From: Schizosaccharomyces osmophilus | Lineage: Eukaryota; Ascomycota; Schizosaccharomycetes; Schizosaccharomycetales; Schizosaccharomycetaceae | Reading direction: 5' to 3' | DNA: 64,000 nt | NCBI RefSeq assembly: GCF_027921745.1 | Contig: NC_079238.1 | Location: 5,270,001 to 5,334,000, forward strand | In this document: positions 52,404 through 63,774 of the stretch, piece after piece | How positions within the stretch are numbered: the stretch's first letter is position 1 | Layout: each line of letters starts with the position of its first letter | The notes under the pieces: model-generated | Seen by the model: the letters and a program-made list of their open reading frames with translations, nothing else | What the model was told of the DNA's origin: nothing | Database searches by the model: none | Made by a program: the position numbers and the translations under genes

Positions 52404-53092
52404 TGCTAAATCATGTGTATTAGAAAATCTTGACTTAGAGTCTATGTTGTCGAACGATGTAAACTTTGCGTTATGAACCGTATTTTTCCGTACAGCTTTA
52501 AAGTCATGACCTGGTATAATCTTTATAGACATTTTATGAGACAATAGAAAAAGTTTACTACCTGGTACTAAGAAGATGATAGAATAATAAACGTAATTGA
52601 CAGAAGATAAAAAATTACTGTTAATTTGCCGTTTGTCAATTACAACTTTTAAAACCGCCAACAAGTATAAAAATCAGTCCCAAATATAACAGAACCAAAT
52701 TGAAGCCGGTGCGAATGAAATAATATGTGAAATTTGATGCTTTCTCGATTCTATCCGATTTATTGCTTGGCATGAATCTGGATTCCTTGGAACAAACTGT
52801 CAGATACACCCTTAGGATGCATTGAACGGCTTTTACGGGATCAAATAGTATGGCATTTTCCTTTGTTTTTCAATGCAATGAGACTTCTTGTGCGATGCCT
52901 TTTGCATGTAATCATCAACGTTAAGAAAACATGCTAGTTTAATAGCACCAATTGTTAGTCCCCAAGCATGAGCAGAGAGATAAAAAGAAAGAAGCTCATC
53001 TTTACTGACTGCCGACTCTTGTCTCTTTCTTTCGAACGTAAAGCATACGCTGTCGTTTTCGTCCAAACAAATGGGTTTCGTCCTTATCAAAA
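52404..53092. other. Convergent region, dsc4 / small myristoyl-type gene
   Basis: 689 bp. A minus-strand frame (about 52833-53090) is open for 85 codons but has no ATG near its start and cannot be joined to the neighbouring exon in phase. Otherwise nothing is seen. Confidence 0.45.
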
Positions 53093-53407
53093 CTAATAAA
53101 ACGTAGTCTTAGGAAGGCGTGTTTTCGTTTTTTCTTTGTGGATTTCACTTCTTTTCTAATGTTTATGTTAGCAAGCAATGACTATCTATCAACATACTTC
53201 TGCTGCTAACCTAGCAGCCTCGGCAGGTGGTAAATCAGCAGTATTAGAGACAACGGGTGATTCTGCTAATTTACTTCCAGAATTCGTTATAGCTCTAGGT
53301 GGTTTTTGCACATGGCTATGTATTGGTTTCTCTAATCTCGAGGGTTGCTGAACCTCTACGCCTGGTTTTTTAGGTTCCTTTTGGCAAATCGACAAAATTT
53401 GACCCAT
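53093..53407 (-). CDS. Small N-myristoyl/palmitoyl-type protein with VIM-like C-terminal motif
   Basis: Two exons, 53407-53198 and 53155-53093 (42-nt intron with a GCTAAC branch site), give 90 aa. The start MGQILSICQKEPKK has Gly2, Ser6 and Cys8, fitting N-myristoylation with nearby palmitoylation. The centre is Pro/Ser-rich. The intron splits the motif LPPAEAARLAA-E|KRSEIHKEK, whose AAxxR core is shared with VIM motifs that bind Cdc48/p97, as in the small p97-interacting protein SVIP, also myristoylated and basic at its end. The full R-x5-AA-x2-R consensus is not met because the first Arg is missing. The longer frame upstream of MGQ is probably leader. No gene name recognised. Confidence 0.6.
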
Positions 53408-53767
53408 TTTTGAATTGCAATGGCTTTTTTTTGTAATTACTATGCTGCTTGCGGACAAAACGTTGGTGAAGTGATATATTCGTTTGTTTACCCGAAAGAG
53501 AACCTGGCGTAAAAACATTTTTTCACAAAAAGAACGATAGCTCTATCAGTGTAAACCCGGTAAGAATACAAATGCTTAATTTAAATTTCCCTTTTTTGAA
53601 GATACAATTTTACAATCAAAAGGGAAACAACAAACTTTCAAGTTCAGAAATGGACCAAGCTACAACTCTCACTTGAAGAAATAAACAAAAAAGAAAAACC
53701 ATTACATTTATATAAGTAGCAAAAAAACAATTCCTAAACCCAATTGAACCCATTTTTATCAACTCTC
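53408..53767. other. Intergenic region, fet5 end / small myristoyl-type gene promoter
   Basis: 360 bp on the minus strand. The upstream frame continues open to 53518 without a better start. Nothing else is visible. Confidence 0.4.
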
Positions 53768-54616
53768 CTATTCATCATCCATGCCTGCTGTCCCTGGTTC
53801 AATATCGTCTGGTTCAATTCCATCGGGATCACGAGGCTCTTGATCCTCATGCCATTGCGTAGCATCGTCAATATAACTAAGAACTTTTTCTACACTTTCC
53901 TCATTATGGCTTTCTAAGGGGATAAAGTTTACCATATTAAAGTCATCAATCAACTGCACGATACATTGATTCAACTCGTGAAATTTGGGATTCATTTTTT
54001 CATTAATTTCACCAACCAACAAGAGAGGATCCGTATTCAAAAACCGTTTCAGGTCAGCACGGCTAATACTGCTATTGTCCTTTAGTAAATCCATTTTACT
54101 GAGCAAGTTGAGGTGGGGAATTTCGAGCATAACCATAGCACTCATAGCACTAAGGACACCGGCGAAAAATTTGGCTCGGTCAACTAGGAACTGACTTTCC
54201 AGCAGATACAGTGCACATGGTCGATAATTCAAGGTCATTTGTAAGTGTCTTATCAATGTCGGCAAAATAGGTACATGAGTGTACAATTCAATTTGTCCCG
54301 GCATATCAAAAATTAAATAGTCCTCATCATAGTCACCCAGCTCTTCGTTCAACCAATCCAAATTTTCCATCAAGAATTCAAAGCAGTAAATCAAACCACC
54401 GTTAGGTCCGTAGTCCAATTCATCCATTACATCTTCCAAACTAATCAAGTCGCGAATGTCGACTGTAGGCTCCCAGTCAAAGTTTTCTGCAGCTGGATCC
54501 AGATTCACCAAATGACACGACCGTCCGATGCTTTTCATATACGAGATCAGAGACCCGCAAAACGTACTTTTTCCGCTACTCGCCACACCACACGCAAAAG
54601 CAGCTACTTTAACCAT
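53768..54616 (-). CDS. fet5: Fet5, GPN-loop GTPase (Gpn3 type)
   Basis: A single exon of 282 aa. GPN-loop GTPases assemble RNA polymerase II and help bring it into the nucleus. Visible motifs: P-loop GVASSGKST (residues ~10-18), [20 protein letters not shown] (G2 area), the defining Gly-Pro-Asn loop in [27 protein letters not shown] (G3), and [10 protein letters not shown] for the NKxD site, here with Ser-Lys-Met-Asp. The C-terminus is acidic. The position between spt20/dsc4 and prp40 matches S. pombe fet5, which I recall as the Gpn3 orthologue. Confidence 0.93.
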   Translation of the reverse strand: MVKVAAFACGVASSGKSTFCGSLISYMKSIGRSCHLVNLDPAAENFDWEPTVDIRDLISLEDVMDELDYGPNGGLIYCFEFLMENLDWLNEELGDYDEDYLIFDMPGQIELYTHVPILPTLIRHLQMTLNYRPCALYLLESQFLVDRAKFFAGVLSAMSAMVMLEIPHLNLLSKMDLLKDNSSISRADLKRFLNTDPLLLVGEINEKMNPKFHELNQCIVQLIDDFNMVNFIPLESHNEESVEKVLSYIDDATQWHEDQEPRDPDGIEPDDIEPGTAGMDDE

Positions 54617-55344
54617 TCTTCCTATTTAGCTGTCGAATGTTGGAAAAATACGCGCTTCCAACTTTTCGCATCTGAGAAGGTCATAACCCATAACCTAATT
54701 GTCGTTGCAGTGCGGTATTTACGTTACTGCAGTTTAATTCACTTCGGGCGCCTTTAAAAGGAGAAAGAACAAAGTAAACCGAGTTTGGTCTCTCTTGAGT
54801 GTGCATAAAAAAAGGAATAAAAGATTCCTTAAGCTTTCTTTTTCTTCTTTTCATCTTCTGTTTGTGAACCTTTTAAAGAGCTTCCCTAAGGATATCACGT
54901 ATTTTACGCTTGTAATATGATATCGTTAATAAATATCATAGTAATAACTCCTAGAAGGGATTACAAGAAAAGAGCAAATCGAACGAACAGGACCCTTTTT
55001 AGATCCAAAGTATATTTCATTTGATGAATTCTTCTCCTTTAGCATCTTTTGCTGGTCTTATGATAGTCTTTCGGTGGACGACTTATCTGTACTTAGTAGA
55101 GTGTTAAAGTGTTACGAAAGAGAGATGTTTCCTTTTGGCAATCTAAACGCGTTCTTTTAGATAAAGACTTTATTATTTTCTAATTTGCACTATTAATTTC
55201 TTTCAATTCAACAATTGACTTATTACAAGGAAAGACAATCCAATGCCGTTTAACGCACTTTAGTGTGCATGAACATTGACTACACCCTCACTTCCTTACC
55301 AGACCCAACTTCCCTGAAAAAGGGAATTGCTTGTTAAAAGGAAA
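54617..55344. promoter_or_regulatory. Divergent promoter region, fet5 / prp40
   Basis: 728 bp. An ACGCGT word lies at 55147-55152, about 200 bp upstream of the prp40 start. No other element is evident. Confidence 0.45.
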
Positions 55345-57411
55345 ATGTCTGCTCCTCCCTGGCAACAAGTATCGCAAGATGAAGAAGAAGGATCAATAGA
55401 GTATTCGACAAAGTCGCAGGAGGCGACGGAGCCGGTTTCTGACTGGCATGAAGTGAAAACCGAGGATGGTCGTGTATACTATTATGACTCAATATCTAGG
55501 AAGAGTGTATGGGAAAAGCCAGAGGAACTCATGAACGAGTTTGAACGAAAACTGTCAAAATTGGCTTGGAAAGAGTACACCACGGCTGATGGAAAGCAGT
55601 ATTGGTATAATGTAAATACTCGTGAATCTGTCTGGGAAATTCCCGAAGAATTTAGAAAAGCGATCGCCGAGGAGACACTTCCAAAAACTAAACAGACTTT
55701 GCCTCCGGCTCATCATAAACAAGAAGCACGTCCTGAACCGTATCCAGAGTCCGAGGCCCAGTCAGCGAGACCTGACAGAGAACAGGCAACACCTTCCAAA
55801 GATGCAAGTTCTCGAAAGCGTGCTCCAAATTTTGTACCTTCTAAAGAAAAGCGTCAACGACGTGGAGATCACCGTGAAGAGGATTTTGATACCTATGAGG
55901 CCGCTGAGCGAGCTTTTTTCAGATTTCTGGATTCGTTCAATGTTACCCCGAGCTGGACTTGGGAGAAAGCAGTTCATGAATTATGTACTGAAAAAGGATA
56001 TTATGTGATTAAAAACCCTTGGGAACGGAAATGCGCTTTTGATGCTTATATTATGAATTATTTGACGGAGCAGAGTGATAGAGAAAAAAATCGAATTTTG
56101 ACACTTCGAAAAGACTTTTTTGGTCTTTTGAAATCAAGAAATGACATCCGCTCATACACTTTTTGGAGAACCGTTAAATCGCTGTTGGCTGATCAACCTG
56201 CTTTTTTGGCTGCTCCCACCGAGTTTGAGCGACAGTTGTTGTTTTTCGAATACAGACAAAAGTTAAAGGAAGATGATGAAAAGCAACAAAAAGATAATAG
56301 AAAAGCAGCTTTCGATGATTTTTGTGTCCTTTTGAGCAAGTTGGAATTGGATCCTTACACGAGGTGGAACACGGCTCAAGAAAAGTTTGAAAGTGATCCC
56401 CGCTATCAAAAGAATCCAAATATGAAAAATTTATCACATTTAGAAGCTCTCACGGCTTATGAGAGTCACATAAAACAGCTTGAACGCCAGTACATTATGG
56501 AAAAGCAAAGACTAAAGAAAGAGAAGTATAGAACTGAAAGGAAGAATCGTGATGCTTTCCGAATCCTTTTGCTTCGTCTTCGTCAGGAAAAGAAGATAAA
56601 CTTACGCACGAAATGGAAAGAAATATTCCCCCTTTTTAAAGATGATCCTAGATATCTGAATATGCTTGGCCAGCCTGGATCCACTCCTTTAGACCTTTTT
56701 TGGGACAATATTATTGAGTTGGAAAATGATTTCCGGGAAAAGCGAAATGTTGTTTTGGATTGTCTTCAGCTATTGAAACTAAAAGTTGAAGAAGATTCTG
56801 ATATTTCATTATTTGTCCAACGTGTTATGCAAGGCTTAAAAGAAAACAATATGGATGAGTCTGTTACAGAAGATATTGTTCTGGAGGTTATTTTTCGTAT
56901 AAAAGAAAAGATTGCACATCGTAAAGCTGATGAAAAGAAAGCTGACGAGCGTCGGATTCGACGGAAAATTGATAACCTTCGAAGTGCCATCAAATATATA
57001 GAACCCCCTGTTCCTCTCACTGCTACGTATGAAGAAATGAGGCCTGTTTTGTCTGCATTGCCTGAATTTTCTGCCATAGACTCGGAAGAATATCGTGCTG
57101 CCGCCTTTGATAAATACATTCGTAGGCAAAGAGAAAAAACAACATCAGAAAAGCCGATTAGAGCAAGGAGAGGCTATTATGATGAAGCTGAAGATGGTAC
57201 ACGTGGTGGCTACTCGTCTGGGGCTCGCGTGTATGAGACGAAGCCGTCCTTAGACTATGACGAGGATTACCCAATGAAGTCTGACCAACACGTTGGGCCT
57301 TCTGGCCCGGTTCAGCCTTCGAGTCGGAATGATTTTAACTTCTTACAGTCAAATGCTCCTCCTGCGTCTGGCATGGATGGAGAATCAAGTGAGGAAGGTG
57401 AAATCCACTAA
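55345..57411 (+). CDS. usp104: Prp40-like U1 snRNP protein (WW and FF domains)
   Basis: A single exon of 688 aa from MSAPPWQQVSQDEEE; a TTG six codons upstream is in frame but unlikely. Two WW domains: W34/W56/P59 (DWHEVKTEDGRVYYYD...VWEKP) and W75/W97/P100 (AWKEYTTADGKQYWYN...VWEIP). Several FF domains follow from about residue 190 (FRFLDSFNVTPSWTWEKAVHEL, FFGLLKSRNDIRSYTFWRTV, FCVLLSKLELDPYTRWNTA, FRILLLRLRQEKKINLRTKW). A charged tail ends SSEEGEIH. Prp40 bridges the 5' splice site (U1 snRNP) and branch-site factors during early spliceosome assembly. Confidence 0.94.
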   Translation: MSAPPWQQVSQDEEEGSIEYSTKSQEATEPVSDWHEVKTEDGRVYYYDSISRKSVWEKPEELMNEFERKLSKLAWKEYTTADGKQYWYNVNTRESVWEIPEEFRKAIAEETLPKTKQTLPPAHHKQEARPEPYPESEAQSARPDREQATPSKDASSRKRAPNFVPSKEKRQRRGDHREEDFDTYEAAERAFFRFLDSFNVTPSWTWEKAVHELCTEKGYYVIKNPWERKCAFDAYIMNYLTEQSDREKNRILTLRKDFFGLLKSRNDIRSYTFWRTVKSLLADQPAFLAAPTEFERQLLFFEYRQKLKEDDEKQQKDNRKAAFDDFCVLLSKLELDPYTRWNTAQEKFESDPRYQKNPNMKNLSHLEALTAYESHIKQLERQYIMEKQRLKKEKYRTERKNRDAFRILLLRLRQEKKINLRTKWKEIFPLFKDDPRYLNMLGQPGSTPLDLFWDNIIELENDFREKRNVVLDCLQLLKLKVEEDSDISLFVQRVMQGLKENNMDESVTEDIVLEVIFRIKEKIAHRKADEKKADERRIRRKIDNLRSAIKYIEPPVPLTATYEEMRPVLSALPEFSAIDSEEYRAAAFDKYIRRQREKTTSEKPIRARRGYYDEAEDGTRGGYSSGARVYETKPSLDYDEDYPMKSDQHVGPSGPVQPSSRNDFNFLQSNAPPASGMDGESSEEGEIH

Positions 57412-57885
57412 TTATGAGTTTGTATTATAGTCCTGACGCATATAAAATCATATTTCATCAATAATTTAATAAACCTCCTCCTTATAGTAACCGTTCTGTA
57501 GTGTGAACTCTTCGCTAGCAGTCGTAATTTCGCCTACCCTTCACCAAGCACCTACAAAAATTGTTTTCACTAGAAAACAGCTTAAGGCTCTATAGTAGCT
57601 ATTCTACTACTATAGGTGGTTGAATTTAAAACGTGTATGTTAATAAATTATTTTATCTTGGAGATTCTGTCTGTTGTTCTTCTTTTTGTTTCGTCGATCG
57701 CCATACTATGAAAACACCGAATTCAATTGCAATTTACCGTATAATAAGACAATTTGACTACAAGAATTTGAATCTATGAGTTGGCAATTATCTTATTTGC
57801 ATAAAAGTATTGCATTAAGCTATGCTGATACTTGCTATCGACTACCCTTGAGCTTAAAGGCTGCTGGTCTTTAAGAGAGTCAGAC
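57412..57885. other. Intergenic region, prp40 end / small membrane protein gene
   Basis: 474 bp. Contains a perfect 9-bp hairpin (57590-57615) and, closer to the small gene, TATTTGCATAAAAG-type promoter sequence (near 57795-57810). Confidence 0.45.
57590..57615. repeat. Perfect 9-bp inverted repeat
   Basis: CTATAGTAG (57590-57598) and CTACTATAG (57607-57615) with an 8-nt loop. It could be a hairpin in RNA or a binding site. It is not followed by a T tract, so it is not a Pol III-like terminator. Confidence 0.55.
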
Positions 57886-58035
57886 ATGTCGCCTCTCGAT
57901 AGCATGTATCCTGTGAAGTGTTTTGTATACCTCTTTTGGGCTTCGATGCTTCTTTTTTTTATTCTTGGTTTTTTGGTTTGCGCGATTGTCGAAAACTTAA
58001 AAAGCGTGCGTACTCGTACGCTTCTGCAAAGATAG
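57886..58035 (+). CDS. Small single-pass membrane protein, 49 aa, unknown
   Basis: ATG frame beginning MSPLDSMYPVKCFVYLF with one strong transmembrane helix (VYLFWASMLLFFILGFLVC) and a basic end (VRTRTLLQR), the pattern of a small ER or mitochondrial membrane subunit. The open frame extends 18 codons upstream but without an ATG closer than the one chosen. It sits between prp40 and hrp3 on the same strand. I do not recognise the family; conservation in related species would decide whether it is a real gene. Confidence 0.45.
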   Translation: MSPLDSMYPVKCFVYLFWASMLLFFILGFLVCAIVENLKSVRTRTLLQR

Positions 58036-58192
58036 TATTGAACTGACGTATCTTTTTTGTTAAAAAAAAAAATCTATAATCTCTGTTGCTTAACCAAACT
58101 AACTAAGCATATAGCTGTTATGAGACAAAGTGCCTGAGCACTCCAAACTAGATTGAGGTTTTTGGCCACTTCGTAAGTCATATTTAATAGAC

Positions 58193-61100
58193 ATGTCGGA
58201 AATTATACCCGGAGATGTCTCGTCTAAGCGAAAGCTAGACTCTGACGAAAGTTTTGATCCCGAACTTTACGGTCTTCGACGATCTGTAAGTATTTACGAG
58301 ATTTTTCGTGGTTTAGTGTTAACTTAATAAATAGGGACGTACTCGTATAAATCCAGGAAAGTATATAGATGCTGAATTAGATGAGGAATTACCCTCAAGA
58401 CAGCGTCATGGTACGAGAAATGGGACTCATCGCCAAAGAAATATTAGTGATGACGATGATGATGATGATGAGAACGCTGAATCCTTGTCTTCATCAGGGG
58501 ATGAGGACAGCGGTGGCAGTTCTTATGGTGATAATGCTCGTAGGAGCTCCAGAAGAAGGAAACCAACACCTGACGACGCTCTAGATGAAGTAAGGTTTTC
58601 CTCGCGTAATTCTAAAGGCGTAAACTATAATGAAGATGCCTATTTTGAATCAATTGAAGATGAAGAGCAACTCGGTGATGGCTATGATTATGATGCAGAG
58701 GCTCCAGAGGAGCCTGAAGAAACAAAAGCTATAGACTGTGTTTTAGATCACAGGCTTATAGAAGGACGTGATGGATCAAAAATTACAGAAGATTACGAAT
58801 ACCTTATAAAATGGATGAATATGTCCCACTTACATTGCAGCTGGGAAACTTACGCTAATTTGGTTGGTTTCCGAGGAGCAAAAAAAGTTGATAATCATAC
58901 CAAGCAGGTTATTATGTTGGAACGTGAAATACGTGAAGATCCAACTACAACCAGGGAGGACATTGAAGCGATGGAGATTGACATAGAGCGCAAACGGGAT
59001 AGTTACGAAGAATACAAGCAGGTTGATCGCATTGTCTATCAGTACAGGAATCCCGAAGGTTCTTTGGAATACTTGGTTAAATGGAAGCATCTCTCATATG
59101 ATTTCTGCACATGGGAATCTGCTGACACAATTGAGCCTATAGCCCCTGAACAAATACAATCTTTCCATGAAAGAGAGCATAGCCCATTGATGCCATCTCG
59201 TGGCACTAACTATGGTCATACCCGTCCCAAGTATCGCAAACTAGAGCAGCAGCCTTCTTATATTATAGGTGGTGAATTACGTGACTTCCAATTGACAGGT
59301 GTTAATTGGATGGCCTATCTTTGGCACAAGGATGAAAATGGTATTTTGGCAGACGAAATGGGTTTAGGTAAAACTGTACAAACTGTGGCTTTTCTTTCTT
59401 ATTTGGCCCATTCTTTAAGGCAGCACGGACCGTTTATTGTGATAGTACCGTTGTCCACGGTCCCTTCATGGCAAGAAACTTTTGATCTTTGGGCTCCGGA
59501 TATGAACTGCATCAGTTACCTTGGTAATACCGCTTCTAGACAGGTTCTACGAGATTATGAGTTTTACGTCGAAGGAACTCAAAAATTAAAGTTCAATTTG
59601 CTGCTTACTACTTATGAATATGTTCTAAAAGATCGTTCGGTTTTAGGTAATATCAAGTGGCAGTACATGGCAATTGATGAAGCCCACCGTTTGAAAAACA
59701 GTGAATCCTCCCTTTATGAAACATTATCCCAATTCAAAAATTCTAACAGATTGCTTATTACGGGTACTCCACTTCAAAATAACATTAAAGAGCTTGCAGC
59801 TCTAGTCGATTTTTTGATGCCCGGAAAATTTGATATACGGGAGGAAATCAATTTGGAAGCTCCGGATCAGGAACAAGAGACCTATATTCGAAATCTGCAA
59901 CAACATTTACAGCCTTATATTTTAAGAAGATTGAAGAAGGACGTTGAAAAGTCCTTGCCTTCTAAATCAGAACGTATCCTGCGAGTTGAATTGTCTGATT
60001 TGCAAACCTATTGGTACAAGAATATTTTAAGCCGTAACTATCGAGTTCTGACTCAAAGTATAATGTCTGGTAGCCAGATTTCACTTTTGAATATCGTGAT
60101 AGAATTGAAGAAAGCAAGTAATCATCCATATTTGTACGACGGAGTTGAAGAATCGTGGATGCAGAAAATTGGTTCTCAAGGACGACGAGAAGAAGTACTT
60201 AAAGGCTTGATTATGAACAGCGGGAAAATGGTTTTACTTGATAAGTTACTCTCCAGGCTACGCCGAGACGGGCATCGTGTCCTAATTTTCAGTCAAATGG
60301 TTCGTATGCTAGATATACTTGGTGATTATATGGCATTAAGAGGCTATCCTTATCAGCGGTTGGATGGTACTGTTCCTGCATCTGTTCGAAGAGTTTCCAT
60401 TGACCATTATAATGCTCCCGGAAGTCCTGATTTCGTTTTCTTGCTTTCAACTCGAGCTGGTGGTCTAGGTATTAATCTGATGACAGCTGACACTGTTATT
60501 ATTTTTGATTCCGATTGGAACCCACAGGCCGATTTGCAAGCCATGGCTCGTGCCCATAGAATTGGTCAAAAGAACCATGTTATGGTTTATCGTCTTCTAT
60601 CAAAAGACACAATTGAGGAAGATGTGTTGGAAAGAGCCAGAAGGAAAATGATTTTAGAATACGCAATTATTTCTCTTGGTGTCACTGACAAACAAAAGGA
60701 TGCCAAAAGTGACAAGTATTCGGCGGAAGAGCTCAGTGCGATTCTTAAATTTGGAGCTTCCAATATGTTCAAAGCAGAGGACAATCAAAAGAAGCTGGAA
60801 GATATGAATTTGGATGAAATATTGGAGCATGCTGAAGATCATGACACATCGAATGATGTTGGTGGTGCCAGTATGGGTGGTGAAGATTTTTTGAAGCAAT
60901 TCGAGGTTACAGACTACAAGGCCGACGTTTCTTGGGATGATATTATTCCGCTAAATGAAAGACAAAGGTATGAAGAGGAGGATCGACGAAAAGAACAAGA
61001 AGCCCTCAAACGGGAGATTGAGTTAAATAATAGGCGTGGAAACAGACCGTACCCAATTGAAATGACTGCCTCTTCTCCTAGTAATTCAGTGGCTTCTGAG

Positions 61101-62300
61101 AAAAAGACAAAGAAACAAAAGTTGAGGGATGAGGTGTTGTTAGAAAAAGAGATTCGATTGTTATATCGTGCGATGATCCGGTATGGTCGTCTTCAACATC
61201 GATATAACGACATTGTTAAATACGCAGATCTATCGACCCAAGATGCTCATTTAGTTAAAAAGGTAGCTTCCGACTTGGAAGCGGTATGTCAAAGAGCCAT
61301 CAATGCTGCCGAAAAAGAGGCCAACGCTGAGCAGGCAAACCAAAAGTCTCGAAAAGCACTGTTGATAACTTTTAGGGGAGTAAAAAACATTAATGCTGAA
61401 ACTTTGATTCAACGTTTAAATGATCTTGATGTCTTATATGAAGCAATGCCATCATCAGGATATTCCTCTTTTGAGGTTCCTGTGCATCTTCGGTCTGTCC
61501 ACGGTTGGTCATGTGAATGGGGAAAGCGCGAAGACTCCATGCTACTAGCGGGTATTTGTAAACATGGGTTCGGAGCTTGGCTAGAGATTCGTGATGATCC
61601 TGAATTAAAAATGAAAGACAAGATCTTTTTAGATGATAATAAAGTTGATAATCCCGGAGAGAAGGATAAAGAAAAAGAGAAAAAGGTTCCTTCTTCAGTA
61701 CATTTGGTACGACGAGGCGAATATCTTTTGAGTGCTTTACGAGAATATCACCGTAAGGTTGAAGAAGGCGTTGAAACTCCAAAGCCCGCTCCGAAAAGGC
61801 AGGCCCAAAACAAGAAAGCAGCGAACAAATCAAATAAGAATGGTCAACGCAGTGAAAGTGTAACTCGGACTCCCTCTCCGACGGTTTCTGAATCGCGAAA
61901 GAAACATGTTACTAAAGAAGTGAAATCAGAAGCACTTCATAGAGAGTCGCCTCGCACTTCTGTTGAACCATCCATCAAACAGGAAGAATCTGACCAACCC
62001 GAAGGTGATGGATTGACTAGTGAACAAAAGGCAAGATGCAAGGAGCTGATGTATCCTGTTCGTAAGCATATGAAAAAGCTTCGAAAGGGTTCCACTGGTT
62101 TGGAAAGAACACAACTGGTGAAGCTATTTACGGAGTGTTTAACGACGATAGGAGGACATATAGACGCTACCGTTACAAAACTCCCTGACAATGAAAAGGA
62201 AGCTGTTCGTAAGGATTTGTGGATGTTTGTTTGTTACTTTTGGCCCAAAGATGAAGTCAAATACACTAGTTTGATAACCATGTACCAAAAGATGAAGTGA
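58193..62300 (+). CDS. hrp3: Hrp3, CHD1-type chromatin remodelling ATPase
   Basis: Two exons, 58193-58285 and 58335-62300 (49-nt intron), give 1352 aa. CHD1-type remodellers space nucleosomes over transcribed genes. In order: an acidic N-terminus with an Asp run ([13 protein letters not shown]); two chromodomains at about residues 165-300 ([34 protein letters not shown]); a SNF2 ATPase with [11 protein letters not shown] (~371-381), DEAH box AIDEAHRLK, and [26 protein letters not shown] in the helicase C part; then a SANT/SLIDE-like DNA-binding region and the C-terminal CHD helical domain ([15 protein letters not shown]). S. pombe has Hrp1 and Hrp3; position after prp40 indicates Hrp3. Confidence 0.95.
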
Positions 62301-62835
62301 GATTTAAAGGATGTCTTTATCCTGAAGAATAGTCGGTGCTGTACATGATTCCTTATTTCTACCATATCATGCTTTTCGTTTACTTTTTATATTTTTTGAT
62401 ACCGATATCCAGCTCGATTGTTCATATTTTCCCTTCGTTTACAGCGCTCATAATAATAGATAAATGGACGAGCTAGTGTTTAAATCGCAGCAATCTTAAA
62501 TTTTGTACATGTAATTGATTATTTCTTAATTAATAAAAAAGTCTTGCATTTGTGATGAAATCATTTGAGGAATATGATCTTTCCAGTAGAGATTTCTTGA
62601 CTCCTTTGTTCATAGATTCGAATAAAATTTTTGTCGAAACAGGAAAGCTTCCCTCGTCCATTGGATTACAAGCATACAATAGCTAACGGATAGAAAAGTA
62701 TTTCAAAGTTTGATATTTTTGTTTGTTTATTAAGGATCTTGTCTTGGGGTACACTATTCTACTGAAGGCAGCTACTTTCTAGAAGTTGAAACCTGCAAAC
62801 TTGACCAGTGCAATTACCTACGTTTCTATCAAAAA
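62301..62835. promoter_or_regulatory. Intergenic region, hrp3 end / rpn15 promoter
   Basis: 535 bp. A GTGATGA word near 62552 resembles a C box but has no D box at suitable distance. No other gene seen. Confidence 0.45.
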
Positions 62836-63209
62836 ATGTCGCGCACCGTATTGCCAAGCTTAGAAAGTAAGTGTTTGTGAATCAAGGCCGTAATTGATGT
62901 TTATGTAATCTGTTAGTTCGATCGGCATTGATCCAGTCGTTATAAGAGGATTCCAACTAACGATCTGTGTAGATTTGGAAGATGATGATGAATTTGAAGA
63001 TTTCGCTACAGAAAGTAAGAATTCAGAATGTAAATTGAATTTGAAATGGAGCTAACAATGTGAAAGACTGGCCTATGAAAGATACAGAACTCGACACTGG
63101 CGATGATACCCTGTGGGAGAACAATTGGGATGATGAGGACGTTGGCGATGATGATTTTTCTGCTCAGCTTCAAGCTGAATTAAAAAAGAAGGCAGTCACT
63201 ACGAATTAA
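62836..63209 (+). CDS. rpn15: Rpn15/Dss1 (Sem1), acidic proteasome lid subunit
   Basis: Three exons (62836-62866, 62974-63015, 63067-63209; introns of 107 and 51 nt) give 71 aa, the S. pombe length. The protein starts MSRTVLPSLE and is extremely acidic with spaced aromatics: NLEDDDEFEDFATE, then NWPMKDTELD and LWENNWDDEDVGDDDFS, ending in a helix (QLQAELKKKAV). Dss1/Sem1 is a mostly unfolded subunit of the 19S proteasome lid, a ubiquitin binder, and a member of TREX-2 mRNA export and other PCI complexes. Both introns interrupt codons after position 1. The assignment is beyond doubt from the motif pattern. Confidence 0.96.
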
Positions 63210-63774
63210 AAGTTGTCATGAGGAAACCGAAGAGAATTACACAGCCTCTTTGGCTGAAAAGCCCATATTGTACAATGGACTAGAATGCATCCAGCAGGAC
63301 TTTCTGATTTGTATGAATTTTGAGGATTCCTATGAGGAAGCGAGTGTACTCTTTGAAGAAATGAGCACAAAGTTTGATGATGTGTTTATGCGTTCACATT
63401 AGAAATACATTACGATTGAAAGCCAAGTTTCCGAGGTTGGTCTGTAGCTGTAAGTATTACTGTAGAGGTGGAGAAGAGTATACTAGCATTCTTGAAAGAG
63501 AGTACGACATGTAAGTTTGTGGATGAATATTATGGAGTGTTTGCTATGACAAACCTGTTTTCAACTGTACAGAAAAAGAAATAAAAAGAAAACAAAAACA
63601 CGAGAGGAAATGGAGAAGCACAAAGGTAAAACACGGATTAGAACCGGTTCCAGAAAGTGGTACAATCATAATCAGCATACAGCATAATACAGAAAAAAAG
63701 AGCAAAAGAAGGGCAACATCTCATGACACCTAGGAATTAAGGGAAAAAAAGAAGAAAAACAAGTCTCGTAGACC
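63210..63774. other. Convergent region, rpn15 / Maf-like gene
   Basis: 565 bp of 3' flanks. A plus-strand frame (63184-63402) is open but lacks an ATG near its start. A-rich in the right half. No gene supported. Confidence 0.45.

Noticed and set aside
52833-53090. 85-codon minus-strand frame downstream of the small myristoyl-type gene
   Set aside because: The start is TTG, and no splice acceptor joins it in phase to the neighbouring exon. Left as possible chance frame, although its helical segment looked protein-like.
63184-63402. Plus-strand open frame overlapping the end of rpn15
   Set aside because: No ATG near its beginning, and it is out of frame with rpn15. No plausible splice site brings it into a gene.
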